64,000 bases of DNA, taken from positions 1 to 64,000 of the forward strand of contig NZ_WJNG01000001.1 in NCBI RefSeq assembly GCF_009649745.1, written 5' to 3'. The notes under the pieces are model-generated. The model saw only the letters and a list, made by a program, of their open reading frames with translations. It was not told where the DNA came from and ran no database searches. This DNA is from Aquibacillus halophilus (GTDB lineage Bacteria; Bacillota; Bacilli; Bacillales; Amphibacillaceae). Both the position numbers and the translations under genes were made by a program. This document shows, one piece after another, positions 44,890 through 54,000 of the stretch; positions within the stretch are counted from its first letter, which is position 1; every line of letters begins with the position of its first letter.

Positions 44890-45903
44890 TTGAAAATGGA
44901 TAACTATATGGCATACATCCTTCTATTTTCACTTATAGTACCCAGTGAAGTAATCGCAAATAAGTCTCAATCAGAAAATTCCCTTGGTGTTAATTCAGAT
45001 ATATTGACATCAACTCAGAAGAAGACAGATAGCTCTGATTTCACAAAGGAGGTGCCTTCGTTTTACACTAAGCTTTCGCTACCGGAAGTTACTGTGATGC
45101 AATGCTTTGTCATTAATGAATTAAGCGATGAGCTATACGTTTCCCAGGTCATTCCGAGTTCTGATGCATCTGAAAGCTATCGGTTATCTAGATTTACTAT
45201 CGACGGTACCTATCTTGATAGCATGGTTCTAAGACATGGTGGGCATGGAACAACCTTTGGGATTGAAAATAGCGAATCTGATGTATACATATGGTCAAGT
45301 TATGATGTGTTGGATAAATCAGCAAATGTTACCGGACATGACCTCGTTCGGTTTAAATATGAGGCTGGACTTACATTAAATGAAGCATCTTCAGCGTTAA
45401 CTAGATATGATAAATTTACAAATGAGTATGTTAATCCGACTATTGATCAGAAAAATAACACAATAGTCTTCCGGGTCGGAATTGGTCAGAGTAAAATTGA
45501 ATTACGAAGCTTAAACGATGTCAAAAATGGAATCAACCAATTAAATCATTCGTTTCTAATTCCGGATGACTTAGAGTATTTTCAGGGAATGTCTTTGGAT
45601 GGCGAAAATCTTTATTGGTATACAGGGGACGTTAATTCAGTAACCCATGATAGGGAAATAACGTTATTTGATTTTTCAAAGGGAACAATTAAAAAACGTG
45701 TTACTGTTGATTTCGGGAAAGACTCTTCAGGAAAGTATGAAAAAGGATTTAGTGAACCAGAGGGGATCTATTTATATACAGATCCTAATACTGGAGCAAA
45801 ATCCTTGTTTGCCGGAGTTGTGACTGGGGGAAAAGGGAAAAGAATTAATAAGATCTACCGTTACCACTTGCAGATAATAATGCCGAGCTTAATAGCACAA
45901 TAA
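44890..45903 (+). CDS. secreted TagC / phage receptor-binding-like beta-propeller protein
   Basis: A protein of about 337 residues with a hydrophobic signal-like start (MAYILLFSLIVPSEVIA) and a repeated strand pattern. Motifs such as YRLSRFTIDGTYLDSMVL, GGHGTTFGIE and DVYIWSSYDV are those of the propeller shared by B. subtilis TagC, phage receptor-binding proteins and helveticin J-type bacteriocins. I propose this family by recalled pattern. TTG 44890 is preferred, with AGGAG 11 bases upstream; GTG 44878 overlaps that site. It stands alone, with no tail, holin or teichoic-acid genes nearby, so it may be a domesticated phage or bacteriocin gene. Confidence 0.65.
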   Translation: MKMDNYMAYILLFSLIVPSEVIANKSQSENSLGVNSDILTSTQKKTDSSDFTKEVPSFYTKLSLPEVTVMQCFVINELSDELYVSQVIPSSDASESYRLSRFTIDGTYLDSMVLRHGGHGTTFGIENSESDVYIWSSYDVLDKSANVTGHDLVRFKYEAGLTLNEASSALTRYDKFTNEYVNPTIDQKNNTIVFRVGIGQSKIELRSLNDVKNGINQLNHSFLIPDDLEYFQGMSLDGENLYWYTGDVNSVTHDREITLFDFSKGTIKKRVTVDFGKDSSGKYEKGFSEPEGIYLYTDPNTGAKSLFAGVVTGGKGKRINKIYRYHLQIIMPSLIAQ

Positions 45904-45957
45904 AATAAGTGGACAATGATTAGAGGATAATTTTTACCAAACATTGTATAGATGTTG

Positions 45958-46158
45958 TTAGTCTATTACCCTTGCCACTTTTTGGTCACAGTTTTTACAA
46001 TGTCCTTTTAGTATAATTTGATAGTCTTCAGAATCAACATAATAATTAACAATTGTAGTTACTCCACAACTTGAACAATATACATTTTCTTCTAGGTTCT
46101 TTCTTAGACTACTAGGGATAGCAAGCCATCTCCTGTTTGCCAGTTCATCCGTTTGCAA
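45958..46158 (-). CDS. small zinc-ribbon protein
   Basis: A 66-residue protein with two CxxC pairs, CSSC and CKNC, 28 residues apart from first Cys to first Cys, a typical zinc ribbon. The N-terminal part WLAIPSSLRKNLEENVY is unremarkable. TTG 46158 is chosen because GAGGTG lies 6 bases before it; GTG 46167 falls inside that site. No family name is recognised. It is followed upstream by a membrane protein gene on the same strand, but with no tight spacing. Confidence 0.65.
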   Translation of the reverse strand: MQTDELANRRWLAIPSSLRKNLEENVYCSSCGVTTIVNYYVDSEDYQIILKGHCKNCDQKVARVID

Positions 46159-46218
46159 TTGGTTCACCTCATCTACATAGTAATCAGCAGGGCATAAGAG
46201 TTTGATACAAAATGCTAG

Positions 46219-46878
46219 TTACTCTTTAATCCCTTTTTTCTGTTTAAAATCGAACCACTCTAGTAGCGCTTTACACAAAGCTGTTGATACTAAATATGGA
46301 AGAAATAACGAACTTCCAATAAAATTAAATGCATCCCTCGGATTGAATCCATTCTCGGTTAAGTTATCAACGCTAAAAAACGGCAATAAAAAATTAAACT
46401 CAGTATATTGATATGCTAGTAAGGCAGTTGATAGTGCTAATGCAATAACAATAAATTGATTAATCTCTAGTGAAACACGTGCCTTTTGAATAAATTCATC
46501 ACTTCTACCGAATAGAAGCATAACTAACAGTGAAGTAAGTGGAATAATTAATATCAAAGTAATCCATAATGAAGCTTCAGACAAAAACGGGCTTATCAAC
46601 GTTAGGATAAAGAAACTTAAAATGGAAGGTACTAGGATAAAAAACAAGATAGAGATAGACCATATATTTCTTCTTATATATTTTATTAAGGCAAGTGGTG
46701 ATAAAAATAGTGCCCACAGGATAATTGAATAATTCACCTGACTAACCAATACGATTAACGAAATGACATAGAGTAACTGACCCCAGATATCTAAATAATA
46801 TGGCAGCCTTGAGCTTTTTTTGGAATGCTCCACTTTTCGTGAAGTGAAATCTCCATGCACTTTTTCCTCATTATTCAT
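46219..46878 (-). CDS. multi-pass membrane protein of unknown function
   Basis: A 219-residue protein. The first ~30 residues are charged and cytoplasmic (EEKVHGDFTSRKVEHSKK), followed by about six hydrophobic segments, and a charged end EWFDFKQKKGIKE. ATG 46878 is chosen because AAAGGTGAG lies 3-5 bases before it. I do not recognise the family. Neighbours are a zinc-ribbon protein and a 52-residue ORF, which do not suggest a role. Confidence 0.65.
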   Translation of the reverse strand: MNNEEKVHGDFTSRKVEHSKKSSRLPYYLDIWGQLLYVISLIVLVSQVNYSIILWALFLSPLALIKYIRRNIWSISILFFILVPSILSFFILTLISPFLSEASLWITLILIIPLTSLLVMLLFGRSDEFIQKARVSLEINQFIVIALALSTALLAYQYTEFNFLLPFFSVDNLTENGFNPRDAFNFIGSSLFLPYLVSTALCKALLEWFDFKQKKGIKE

Positions 46879-46944
46879 ATTCTCACCTTTTTTATAAAAT
46901 ATGGGAAACCTATAAGAGATCCAACGCGATAACTTCACAAAAAG

Positions 46945-46973
46945 AGCATGTACATCAATAGTAGTACATGTCT
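46945..46973 (-). terminator. terminator after the small gene at 47030
   Basis: CATGTAC and GTACATG pair around a 10-base loop, followed on the minus strand by CTCTTTTT. Confidence 0.65.
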
Positions 46974-47029
46974 GTGATCATACTCGAAGTTATTATGTTT
47001 TGGATTAATAGTTTACTAGCTTTTACCGA

Positions 47030-47188
47030 TTATTTAATGGAGTATTCTTTCCTTTTCGTAATTTTAGGTAATTCTTCCTTTAATAATGTCATAATATCTA
47101 TTAAATTCGCACCACTATATCCCTTTGTATGTACATCGGTCAACAGTTGTTTTAATTGTTCAGTTTCTTTTTTGTTACCGTTCATCAT
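47030..47188 (-). CDS. small protein of 52 residues, unknown function
   Basis: Starts with two consecutive ATG codons, 12 bases after AAAGAGGGGG, and ends with TAA at 47030. The protein begins MMNGNKKETEQLKQLLTDV and continues HTKGYSGANLIDIMTLLKEE, two amphipathic helices joined by a Gly/Ser turn, then a basic tail (KITKRKEYSIK). A terminator follows. Good binding site, compact helical design and own terminator make it a real gene. The helix-turn-helix size recalls small phosphatase or anti-repressor adaptors (Spo0E, SinI), but it lacks their signature residues. Partner unknown. Confidence 0.65.
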   Translation of the reverse strand: MMNGNKKETEQLKQLLTDVHTKGYSGANLIDIMTLLKEELPKITKRKEYSIK

Positions 47189-47341
47189 CCTGCAACGATA
47201 CCCCCTCTTTACTGTTTTATCTATCTTTATTATTAAAAAAATTTAGTAGTCATAATTAAATTGAAAACAATAATATCATTTTAACATAGATTTACAGTTT
47301 CTGTAAGCGGAACATGGACAAACCATGTTCCTTACCTTTAA

Positions 47342-49039
47342 TTACTTTAGTTGCTCCTCCATCGTTTTTTCATCTAATGGACGGCTAAAGTAAAAACCTT
47401 GAATGTAGTCACATCCACCATTACTCAAAAAATGAACCTGTTCCTCTAATTCAACACCCTCTGCCAGTACTGATAATCCTAGTGATTTTCCCAGCTGAAT
47501 AATCGATAGCAATAATGCATTATCTCGTTCCGAACTAGGAGTGTCCATAACAAATGCACGGTCAATTTTTAATGTATCGATGGGAAAGTTCTTTAAGTAA
47601 TTAATGGAAGAATAGCCAGTTCCAAAATCATCAATAGAAATTAATACACCAATGCTCTTTAGTTCGTGTAGTTTTTCAACGATGATTGTTTGGTTAATTA
47701 AGATTGATTCTGTTACCTCTAATTCTAAATAATTCGCAGCTAGTCCGGTATCTGCCAATACCTTCTGTACTGTTTGAGTAAAATGTGGATGCATAAACTG
47801 CAACGCGGAAACATTTACAGATACTGGGACATGGCTTAAGCCTTTATCTTGCCATTGTTTATTGGTTTTACATGCCTCAAACAGGATCCACTCTCCCAGT
47901 TCAATTATAAAACCCGTTTCCTCTGCTATCGGTATAAAGTCAGCCGGACTTATAATTTTTTGGTCAGAATCTCTCCAACGAATGAGGGCCTCCATCCCAA
48001 CAACCTCAGATGTAGCTGCCGAAACTTTAGGCTGATAGTTAATAATGAATTCATTATTTTCAAGACCTTTTACTAAATTCTTCTCTATACTCATACGCGT
48101 CTTTAATCTTGTTGCTAATTCACCATTGAAAAAACAGTAGTTCACCATCGTTTCGTTTTTAGCTTCTCTCAGCGCTAATGCAGCGTAGGACAGTAATTGT
48201 TCGATATCATTTCCATCCTGTGGATACTGACTGATTCCAATGCTAAAGTCAATTGTAACTTCTTCACCCAATAAAAGATAAGGTCTTTTTAAAGCCGATT
48301 CAACTGCTAGCAAGGCATTTTTCAACTCTAAGGAATTAGCTAGGCTGTGATAGACAATAAAATCATCTGCAAAACTCCTAGCAATCGGAGAACTTGGAAA
48401 TATTTGTCTTAACCGATTAGCAATCTCTACCAACACACCATCACTAACCAGTTCTCCATAGCTGTTGTTTATATTTCTGAAACGATTAAGATTTATTCTA
48501 ATAATCGCTCCTTGCTCGGGACTGTCCTTATAAGTTTGAATTGTCTCTGTAAAAAAACCTAACTTCATCAATCCAGTTATTTGGTCAAAATTTGATAGCT
48601 CTGTTATTTTTTGTTTGTTACCTTTTTCTTCTTCTACTTGCTTTGTTATATCAAATTGCAAACCAATATAATAGAGAACTTTATCGTCATCTCCAAAAAT
48701 AGGACTAATGATGAATTGGTTCCAAAAGTAACTTCCATCTTTATGGTAATTTTTTAAGGTGACTGTTTCTGCTTTATACTCTTTAATTGCTTTTTTAATT
48801 TTGTTAACTTGTTTTTCATCAGTTTCCGGCCCTTGAAGAAAACGACAATTCTTCATTAACACTTCTTCTTTTTTATACCCAGTCATCTCTACAAAACCTT
48901 CATTTACATAGACTAATGGTAAATCGTCTAGGCTTGCGTCAACAATCGATAATCCTACGCCCATTGCATCGATTGTGCTAAGGAAGTCAGATAGTCCGAT
49001 TAAGGATTCAAAATTTGAAATGAAATTGTTTTGATTCAT
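47342..49039 (-). CDS. LOV-GGDEF-EAL protein, probable blue-light-regulated c-di-GMP phosphodiesterase
   Basis: A 565-residue cytoplasmic protein. Residues 20-135 are a LOV photosensor: KNCRFLQGPETD carries the flavin-adduct cysteine (65), followed by the Asn-containing TLKNYHKDGSYFWNQ and the Gln of YIGLQFDIT. Residues 150-300 are a GGDEF domain whose active motif is degenerate (FADDF, 223-227), so cyclase activity is unlikely. Residues 325-560 are an EAL domain with intact EALIRW, NVSALQF, EVTES, IDDFGTGYSS, KIDRAFV and AEGVE. It should hydrolyse c-di-GMP under light control. ATG 49039 follows TTTGGAG. Two c-di-GMP riboswitches lie within 11 kb. Confidence 0.92.
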   Translation of the reverse strand: MNQNNFISNFESLIGLSDFLSTIDAMGVGLSIVDASLDDLPLVYVNEGFVEMTGYKKEEVLMKNCRFLQGPETDEKQVNKIKKAIKEYKAETVTLKNYHKDGSYFWNQFIISPIFGDDDKVLYYIGLQFDITKQVEEEKGNKQKITELSNFDQITGLMKLGFFTETIQTYKDSPEQGAIIRINLNRFRNINNSYGELVSDGVLVEIANRLRQIFPSSPIARSFADDFIVYHSLANSLELKNALLAVESALKRPYLLLGEEVTIDFSIGISQYPQDGNDIEQLLSYAALALREAKNETMVNYCFFNGELATRLKTRMSIEKNLVKGLENNEFIINYQPKVSAATSEVVGMEALIRWRDSDQKIISPADFIPIAEETGFIIELGEWILFEACKTNKQWQDKGLSHVPVSVNVSALQFMHPHFTQTVQKVLADTGLAANYLELEVTESILINQTIIVEKLHELKSIGVLISIDDFGTGYSSINYLKNFPIDTLKIDRAFVMDTPSSERDNALLLSIIQLGKSLGLSVLAEGVELEEQVHFLSNGGCDYIQGFYFSRPLDEKTMEEQLK

Positions 49040-49121
49040 TTTCTCCAAACCTTCTTTCAACCATACACATACATATGTAGGTATTTATTACTATGGTTCT
49101 TTTCTATATTGTATTATTGGA

Positions 49122-49158
49122 TAAACTATTTGTCCACATACCTTGGACTATTTGTCCA
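49122..49158. promoter_or_regulatory. twin CTATTTGTCCA boxes upstream of the LOV-EAL gene
   Basis: TAAACTATTTGTCCA (49122-49136) and TGGACTATTTGTCCA (49144-49158) are 22 bp apart, two helical turns. The second is an inverted repeat (TGGAC/GTCCA). They lie 83-119 bp before the LOV-EAL start, in its likely promoter region. A regulator binding site is inferred. Confidence 0.5.
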
Positions 49159-49836
49159 TTACTTTTTGAAGGTTGTGTTCCCCAAGACATAATGCATAAA
49201 TTCATCAAAGGTCGATGCATACTTATTCCAATGGTTATACCACTTTCTAATTGTTTCTAATAACCAATACGGTACAGACTTACTATCTATTAAATGGTAG
49301 TAATCCTCATAGGCTTTTTTTAGATGTTCCCACCTGAAATCATTTCCTTGTTGTACATATTCTGAAACGTCAATGATCTTAGCTCTTCCATTTTGTAAGA
49401 GGATGTTTTTTAAATGGATGTCACGTGGATTTAACCCTTTTTCACGCACATAGTCTCTTGCGTCCTCCACGTCTTTGATAACCTGTTCTGGAATGTGAAT
49501 GCCTTGTAATAGACAATCATAGAGTGTAATACCATCTTCATAGCTTAAAACAAGATAGTTATCGTAGGAAGCAAAGCATTTTGAAAAATAGCGGGAATCT
49601 CCTATCTTTTCATAAACACTCTCTTCAATTTCTATTTTGGAAAATTTATTATCTGCATATCTCTTAAAGGCATACTCTGGTGTGTGAAGAAACTGAAAAA
49701 CTGCAGCATCTGTTCCTACTCCAACACACCTAAGGTTTTCTGATCCACCATATATGGTTACAGGTTCATTATTTGAGCTAGAAGATATAGAGATTTCCGA
49801 TAAAGATTGCATGGCCATTTCCCACCGTTTTTCCAT
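49159..49836 (-). CDS. small protein-kinase-like protein (YrzF/YbdM-like)
   Basis: A 225-residue protein with a reduced eukaryote-type kinase fold. The ATP lysine is in YAFKRYADNKF, the hinge in YLVLSYEDGITL, the catalytic loop is NPRDIHLKNILL, with Asp and Asn kept although the usual HRD reads PRD, and the metal motif reads IIDVSEY instead of DFG. It resembles the YrzF/YbdM putative Ser/Thr kinases of Bacillus, whose targets are unknown. ATG follows AAGGGGGAT. It lies upstream of the LOV-EAL gene on the same strand with a 119-bp gap. Confidence 0.72.
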   Translation of the reverse strand: MEKRWEMAMQSLSEISISSSSNNEPVTIYGGSENLRCVGVGTDAAVFQFLHTPEYAFKRYADNKFSKIEIEESVYEKIGDSRYFSKCFASYDNYLVLSYEDGITLYDCLLQGIHIPEQVIKDVEDARDYVREKGLNPRDIHLKNILLQNGRAKIIDVSEYVQQGNDFRWEHLKKAYEDYYHLIDSKSVPYWLLETIRKWYNHWNKYASTFDEFMHYVLGNTTFKK

Positions 49837-50403
49837 CCGGATTATCCCCCTTTTTTATTAATAGACTAGAATAACAATAAAAGTTTCTTAAGTCCTTATA
49901 TTATATAGTATGAGCATCTTAAAGCATATATACGAATGAAAGGTAGGGTGCTCAGCCTACCTTTCATAATTGAAACTCTACATGAAAATCCTTAGATTAA
50001 GAGATAAATCATCTACTTAACTCCTAATAAACCTGAACAAAAATACAATGATAACAAATTCTAGTGATGAATTAACGTGATTTGACTTGAAAGTCTATTA
50101 AGTTATGTCGCATTTTACATCAATAGTAACAAACTATGTTTAAAATAGCCTCAATCCAATAATTGAAAGTTCAAATAGAATAAGCTCATTCACTCTCCAG
50201 CAACATTTTTGTAATTACTAGGATAATTGAAATAACTCAACCTAAAGCTCAAATTTTTCGTCCATTTTTCAATTATGGACAAAAAAACACCCCTTACAAC
50301 CCGAGAAACTTAAAGTATCTCAGTGTGAACTTTTCAAACATATAAAATATGATGAACCTACCGCGGAATACATGATAAAGGCGCCTGTAAAAATGAGGCT
50401 AAT
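49837..50403. other. gene-less stretch of about 570 bases
   Basis: No reading frame with a ribosome binding site was found on either strand. It contains one strong palindromic hairpin at 49941-49966 that terminates nothing I can identify, and the promoters of the flanking divergent genes. GTCCATTTTTCAATTATGGAC at 50259-50279 is a loose dyad whose GTCCA/TGGAC ends echo the boxes at 49122-49158. Confidence 0.5.
49941..49966. terminator. isolated hairpin
   Basis: AAAGGTAGGGTGC and GCCTACCTTT form a stem flanked by A/T runs. It lies about 100 bp upstream of the kinase-like gene and far from the next gene's start, so it may be a relic terminator of a lost gene or mark an unannotated small RNA. 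Confidence 0.5.
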
Positions 50404-50931
50404 ATGGTAGAAATTCAATCAACTTATTTTAACGATATTTTAAAAGCACACGAAAACATGATCTATCATTTAATTAACAAATTGGGTATTCGTGACCCAG
50501 ATAAGGAGTTTTACCAAGAAGGTGTTATTGCAATTTGGCGAGCAGTTGAAACCTATGATGAAAATCGAGGTAAGTTTTCCAGTTATGCGTATTTCTTAAT
50601 CGAAAAAGGATTGCTTAGTTTAATACGCCAGCGAAACCGTCAAGTGGAAAAAGACAATTATTATTTGGAAAAACTGTCCACTGATGAGAGTCGGGTACTA
50701 ACGTCGCTTGAAATCGGCTTTGATCCCTATTTATTAAATAGTATTGAAGAAATTCTAACAGACAATCAATTGAAATGGTTCAAGTTATTTGTCCTTGAAG
50801 ATCTATCAATTAAGGAAATTGCAAACATAGAAAACGTCACTGAGGATGCAGTTAAGAACTGGGGTAGACTTGCAAGGCCAAAGCTACGAGCACTATTAAA
50901 GGATGATGGAATCCAGCTACAATTTAATTAG
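50404..50931 (+). CDS. sigma-70-family protein
   Basis: A 175-residue protein. Residues 10-80 resemble sigma region 2 (EFYQEGVIAIWRAVETYDEN then FSSYAYFLIEKGLLSLIRQR). The C-terminal part carries a region-4-like helix-turn-helix (LEDLSIKEIANIENVTEDAV then KNWGRLARPKLRALL). It resembles the SigO-RsoA/sporulation-type small sigma factors or phage-like positive regulators more than typical ECF factors. GAGG lies about 8 bases before ATG. No anti-sigma gene is adjacent. Promoter specificity is unknown. Confidence 0.78.
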   Translation: MVEIQSTYFNDILKAHENMIYHLINKLGIRDPDKEFYQEGVIAIWRAVETYDENRGKFSSYAYFLIEKGLLSLIRQRNRQVEKDNYYLEKLSTDESRVLTSLEIGFDPYLLNSIEEILTDNQLKWFKLFVLEDLSIKEIANIENVTEDAVKNWGRLARPKLRALLKDDGIQLQFN

Positions 50932-50936
50932 GCATG

Positions 50937-50968
50937 AAAGGTAGAGTATCTAGATACTCTACCTTCTT
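50937..50968. terminator. bidirectional terminator between convergent genes
   Basis: GAAAGGTAGAGTATCTAGATACTCTACCTTC is a near-perfect palindrome between the sigma-like gene and the giant kinase gene, with short A/T flanks. Confidence 0.85.
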
Positions 50969-51007
50969 AAGATCTATTTTATCCGCGTTTTGTGTCTCTT
51001 CTTAAAC

Positions 51008-54000
51008 TTAAAAAACCTTCAGCGAAAAGCTAAATCTAGTTCCCTCTCCTTCTTTACTTTCAACCCAAATCTCTCCGTTGTGAGCGTCAATGATCTCTTT
51101 ACTAATAGCTAATCCTAAGCCATGCCCTTGTTCCCCGCTTTGATTACGGTTGGTATAAAAGCGGTCAAATACATAAGGTAGCTCAGATGGTGAAATTCCT
51201 GTGCCTTGATCCTGGACTGCAATAATTGCTTCACTGCTACTTTCAAGGGACAAACTTATTCGAATTTCTCCTTTTTTTGTATGTTTAATCGCATTGGATA
51301 CTAAATTATTCATTACCTGCTCCATTCGCTGCAGATCAGCTTCAACTAAAGGATAATATATTTCACCGTATGGGGTAATTTCCCAATGATAACGTAGTCC
51401 GGCCTTATTCACCTCTAATTCGAACTGATTGCATAAGCGCTCAAATAACTGATCTATTGGTACTATATCCATGGTGAAAGAAACATTCCCTGATTCGAGC
51501 TGAGCTAGATCGAATAGATCCTGAACAAGGCTATTTAATAATGTTAAACGCCTTTTTATCACATTCATATAATCTATTTGTTGCTTTGGGTCATCAACTA
51601 AACCATCTAAAATGGCATCTACATATCCATGTATCGTTGCAATTGGCGATCGTAAATCATGAGAGATATTAGACAGCATCTTCCTTCTTACTTCTTCTGT
51701 TTCTGCCAACGATTTATTTGCGAGTGTCAGGTTTTGATTTGCCTTTTTTAATAACTTAGTTCTAGTGTCAACTTTCTCTTCTAAATTCGCATACAAATGA
51801 GCATTTTCAATCGCTATTGCAGCTTGTGAGGCCAGTAATGTTAGTAAAGTGATGGTTTCCTTAGTAAACACGTTAGTTGCTTGATTGTTCTCTAGATATA
51901 TAATACCTGTAACTTTCTGTTGGTATAGTATCGGGAGACAATAAATTGACAGTGCTTTGTGTTCTTTAATATAGTGATCTTCTACAAAAGCACCTTTATT
52001 TGCCGCATCCCCTAGTACAACAGCTTCCTTCGTATGAGCAACATAATTAACGATGGTCTTAGAAAAAAGTCCATGGTCACTTAATTGTTCTGTGTTCTCA
52101 TGAATAATAACATTCCTATTAATGTCACTCGTTGCAGTCAAATATGGATTGTTATCTTTAGTTAGGAAAAGGTGGGCATATTCAGCTCCGGCATTGGATA
52201 AAACAATTGGTAGCAATTTCCTTAACAGCCTGTTTAAAACAATTTCACCAGAGATAACTCCGGCCGCTTCAAAAATAGTATTAACATCTAAAGATTCGTT
52301 CTCCATTTGAACTGTCGCTGCAACTTCATTGAAATTGAAATTTAAATTCAGTTCTAGATGCTTTTGGCTTAAGTCATAAGCAATACGTTCTGCACCCCAT
52401 GTCTGGTAAGTTAGATAGGCATCCATTATATACGTTTTTGCTGATTTCGGTAGCTTTTTATCAAGGTAGTAGTCTGCAGCACAAGCATTTGCAATGGCTA
52501 CATCCTGTAAATAACCGTTTTCCTCCGCTAAATTAATTGCACGATTGTACAAGCGAATCGCCTCTTCACCATTTCCTTCAACGCGGGCCAGTTCGCCTTT
52601 TACAAGCAAATACTTGTGCATATAGTTTGTTGGCGAATGGGTTGCCCACTTTTTCAACTTTGCTAGTTTTTTTACCATTCTTGCTTTACCTTGGTTTATT
52701 GGAAGTGTGGCATTTCGGATGAATTTCGCGGTCCAGAGTGCATGATAAAAGCAATAGTCGGGAGCAACAATTAGAATCATTGTTTCTTTAACTAACAACT
52801 CTAACCTTTCAATAATCTCGATTGCTTGGTCTTCATTTTGGAATAAATACGTCATTTGCAGTCGAACTGTATAATGAATGATTGTTGCAGATGGATCATT
52901 GGTAATTTCGGGGAACTCCCAATTCACTGCAGTATTTTTGTTTGATAGTACTTCAATCCAGTTAGCCAGCTCTCCAAGAAGATCGTTGGAGAGCACGTAT
53001 TCATTCTGGCTTGCAAATTCAAGCTGGCGTTTTATTCCTACTGATACATCCTGCAAATTATCGCCTTTAATAAGCAAAATTATTCCGATAAATGAACTGT
53101 TCGCACCAGCAAGGAAAACGTTTCCCGACTCAATGCATAGCCGTTGGGAACGCTCTAAATAATCGAGACTATAACGAATATGTTTTTTCCAATGATTAAC
53201 AAAGGTTCCAAAAACAAAATAGACCCTTGCCTTTAGGCTATTATCCTGATACTTTTCCACATGATTAATGGCGAGCCTGCCATACTGATAACTCGTATCG
53301 TAATCATTAAAACCAGCACTCATTGTTAGTGCATAATTATTGTAGACAAGAGCAGTTATGTCCATATCCCCGTGTTTAAGAGTCAAACGCAGTGCCCGCA
53401 GCATTAGTATTGTCGCTAAATTCTGATTGAAGTGATAGGTTGGTGCGTTCGTATTAATCAGTGTTCGCATAACTAGTTGCTGGTTTTTATCTGTCACTGC
53501 GGGAAGTTTTAATAAATCGGTATCTTTTCTCCGGATAAGAGCTAATTTTGTCAACAGATATTCCTTCGCTATGTCCATCTTGTTTGGTTGCTTCTTAAAT
53601 TTCCAATTGAATAATTCTAATCCAGCCAATCCAGCTGCTGTTGCTTGTTTAACACGGTGGATATGGGTGTACAGCATAATTTTCATATCATATATTCGCA
53701 GTTTCTCATGATTTGAATGCGCTCTTAAAAGCAGCTCGTCAAACGTTGCTTCCGCATCATCAAATAGATGGTTTAAATACTGAGCCTCGCCAAGCCCAAC
53801 CATAATTTTCAATGTAGCTGAATAATGGCTTTCCCATTTATCAGCTGGAAGTAATTCCAGACCTTTCTGGTAAAAGTGCAGGGCAGATTCCTTTGCTGCT
53901 CTATTTTTCGCTTTTTCTCCAGCCTGCCAATTCCACTCAACTAATTCAAGCTGTTTTTGATTAGTGAGAAGGTGTGGGCTATTATTTAAATGATTGACAA

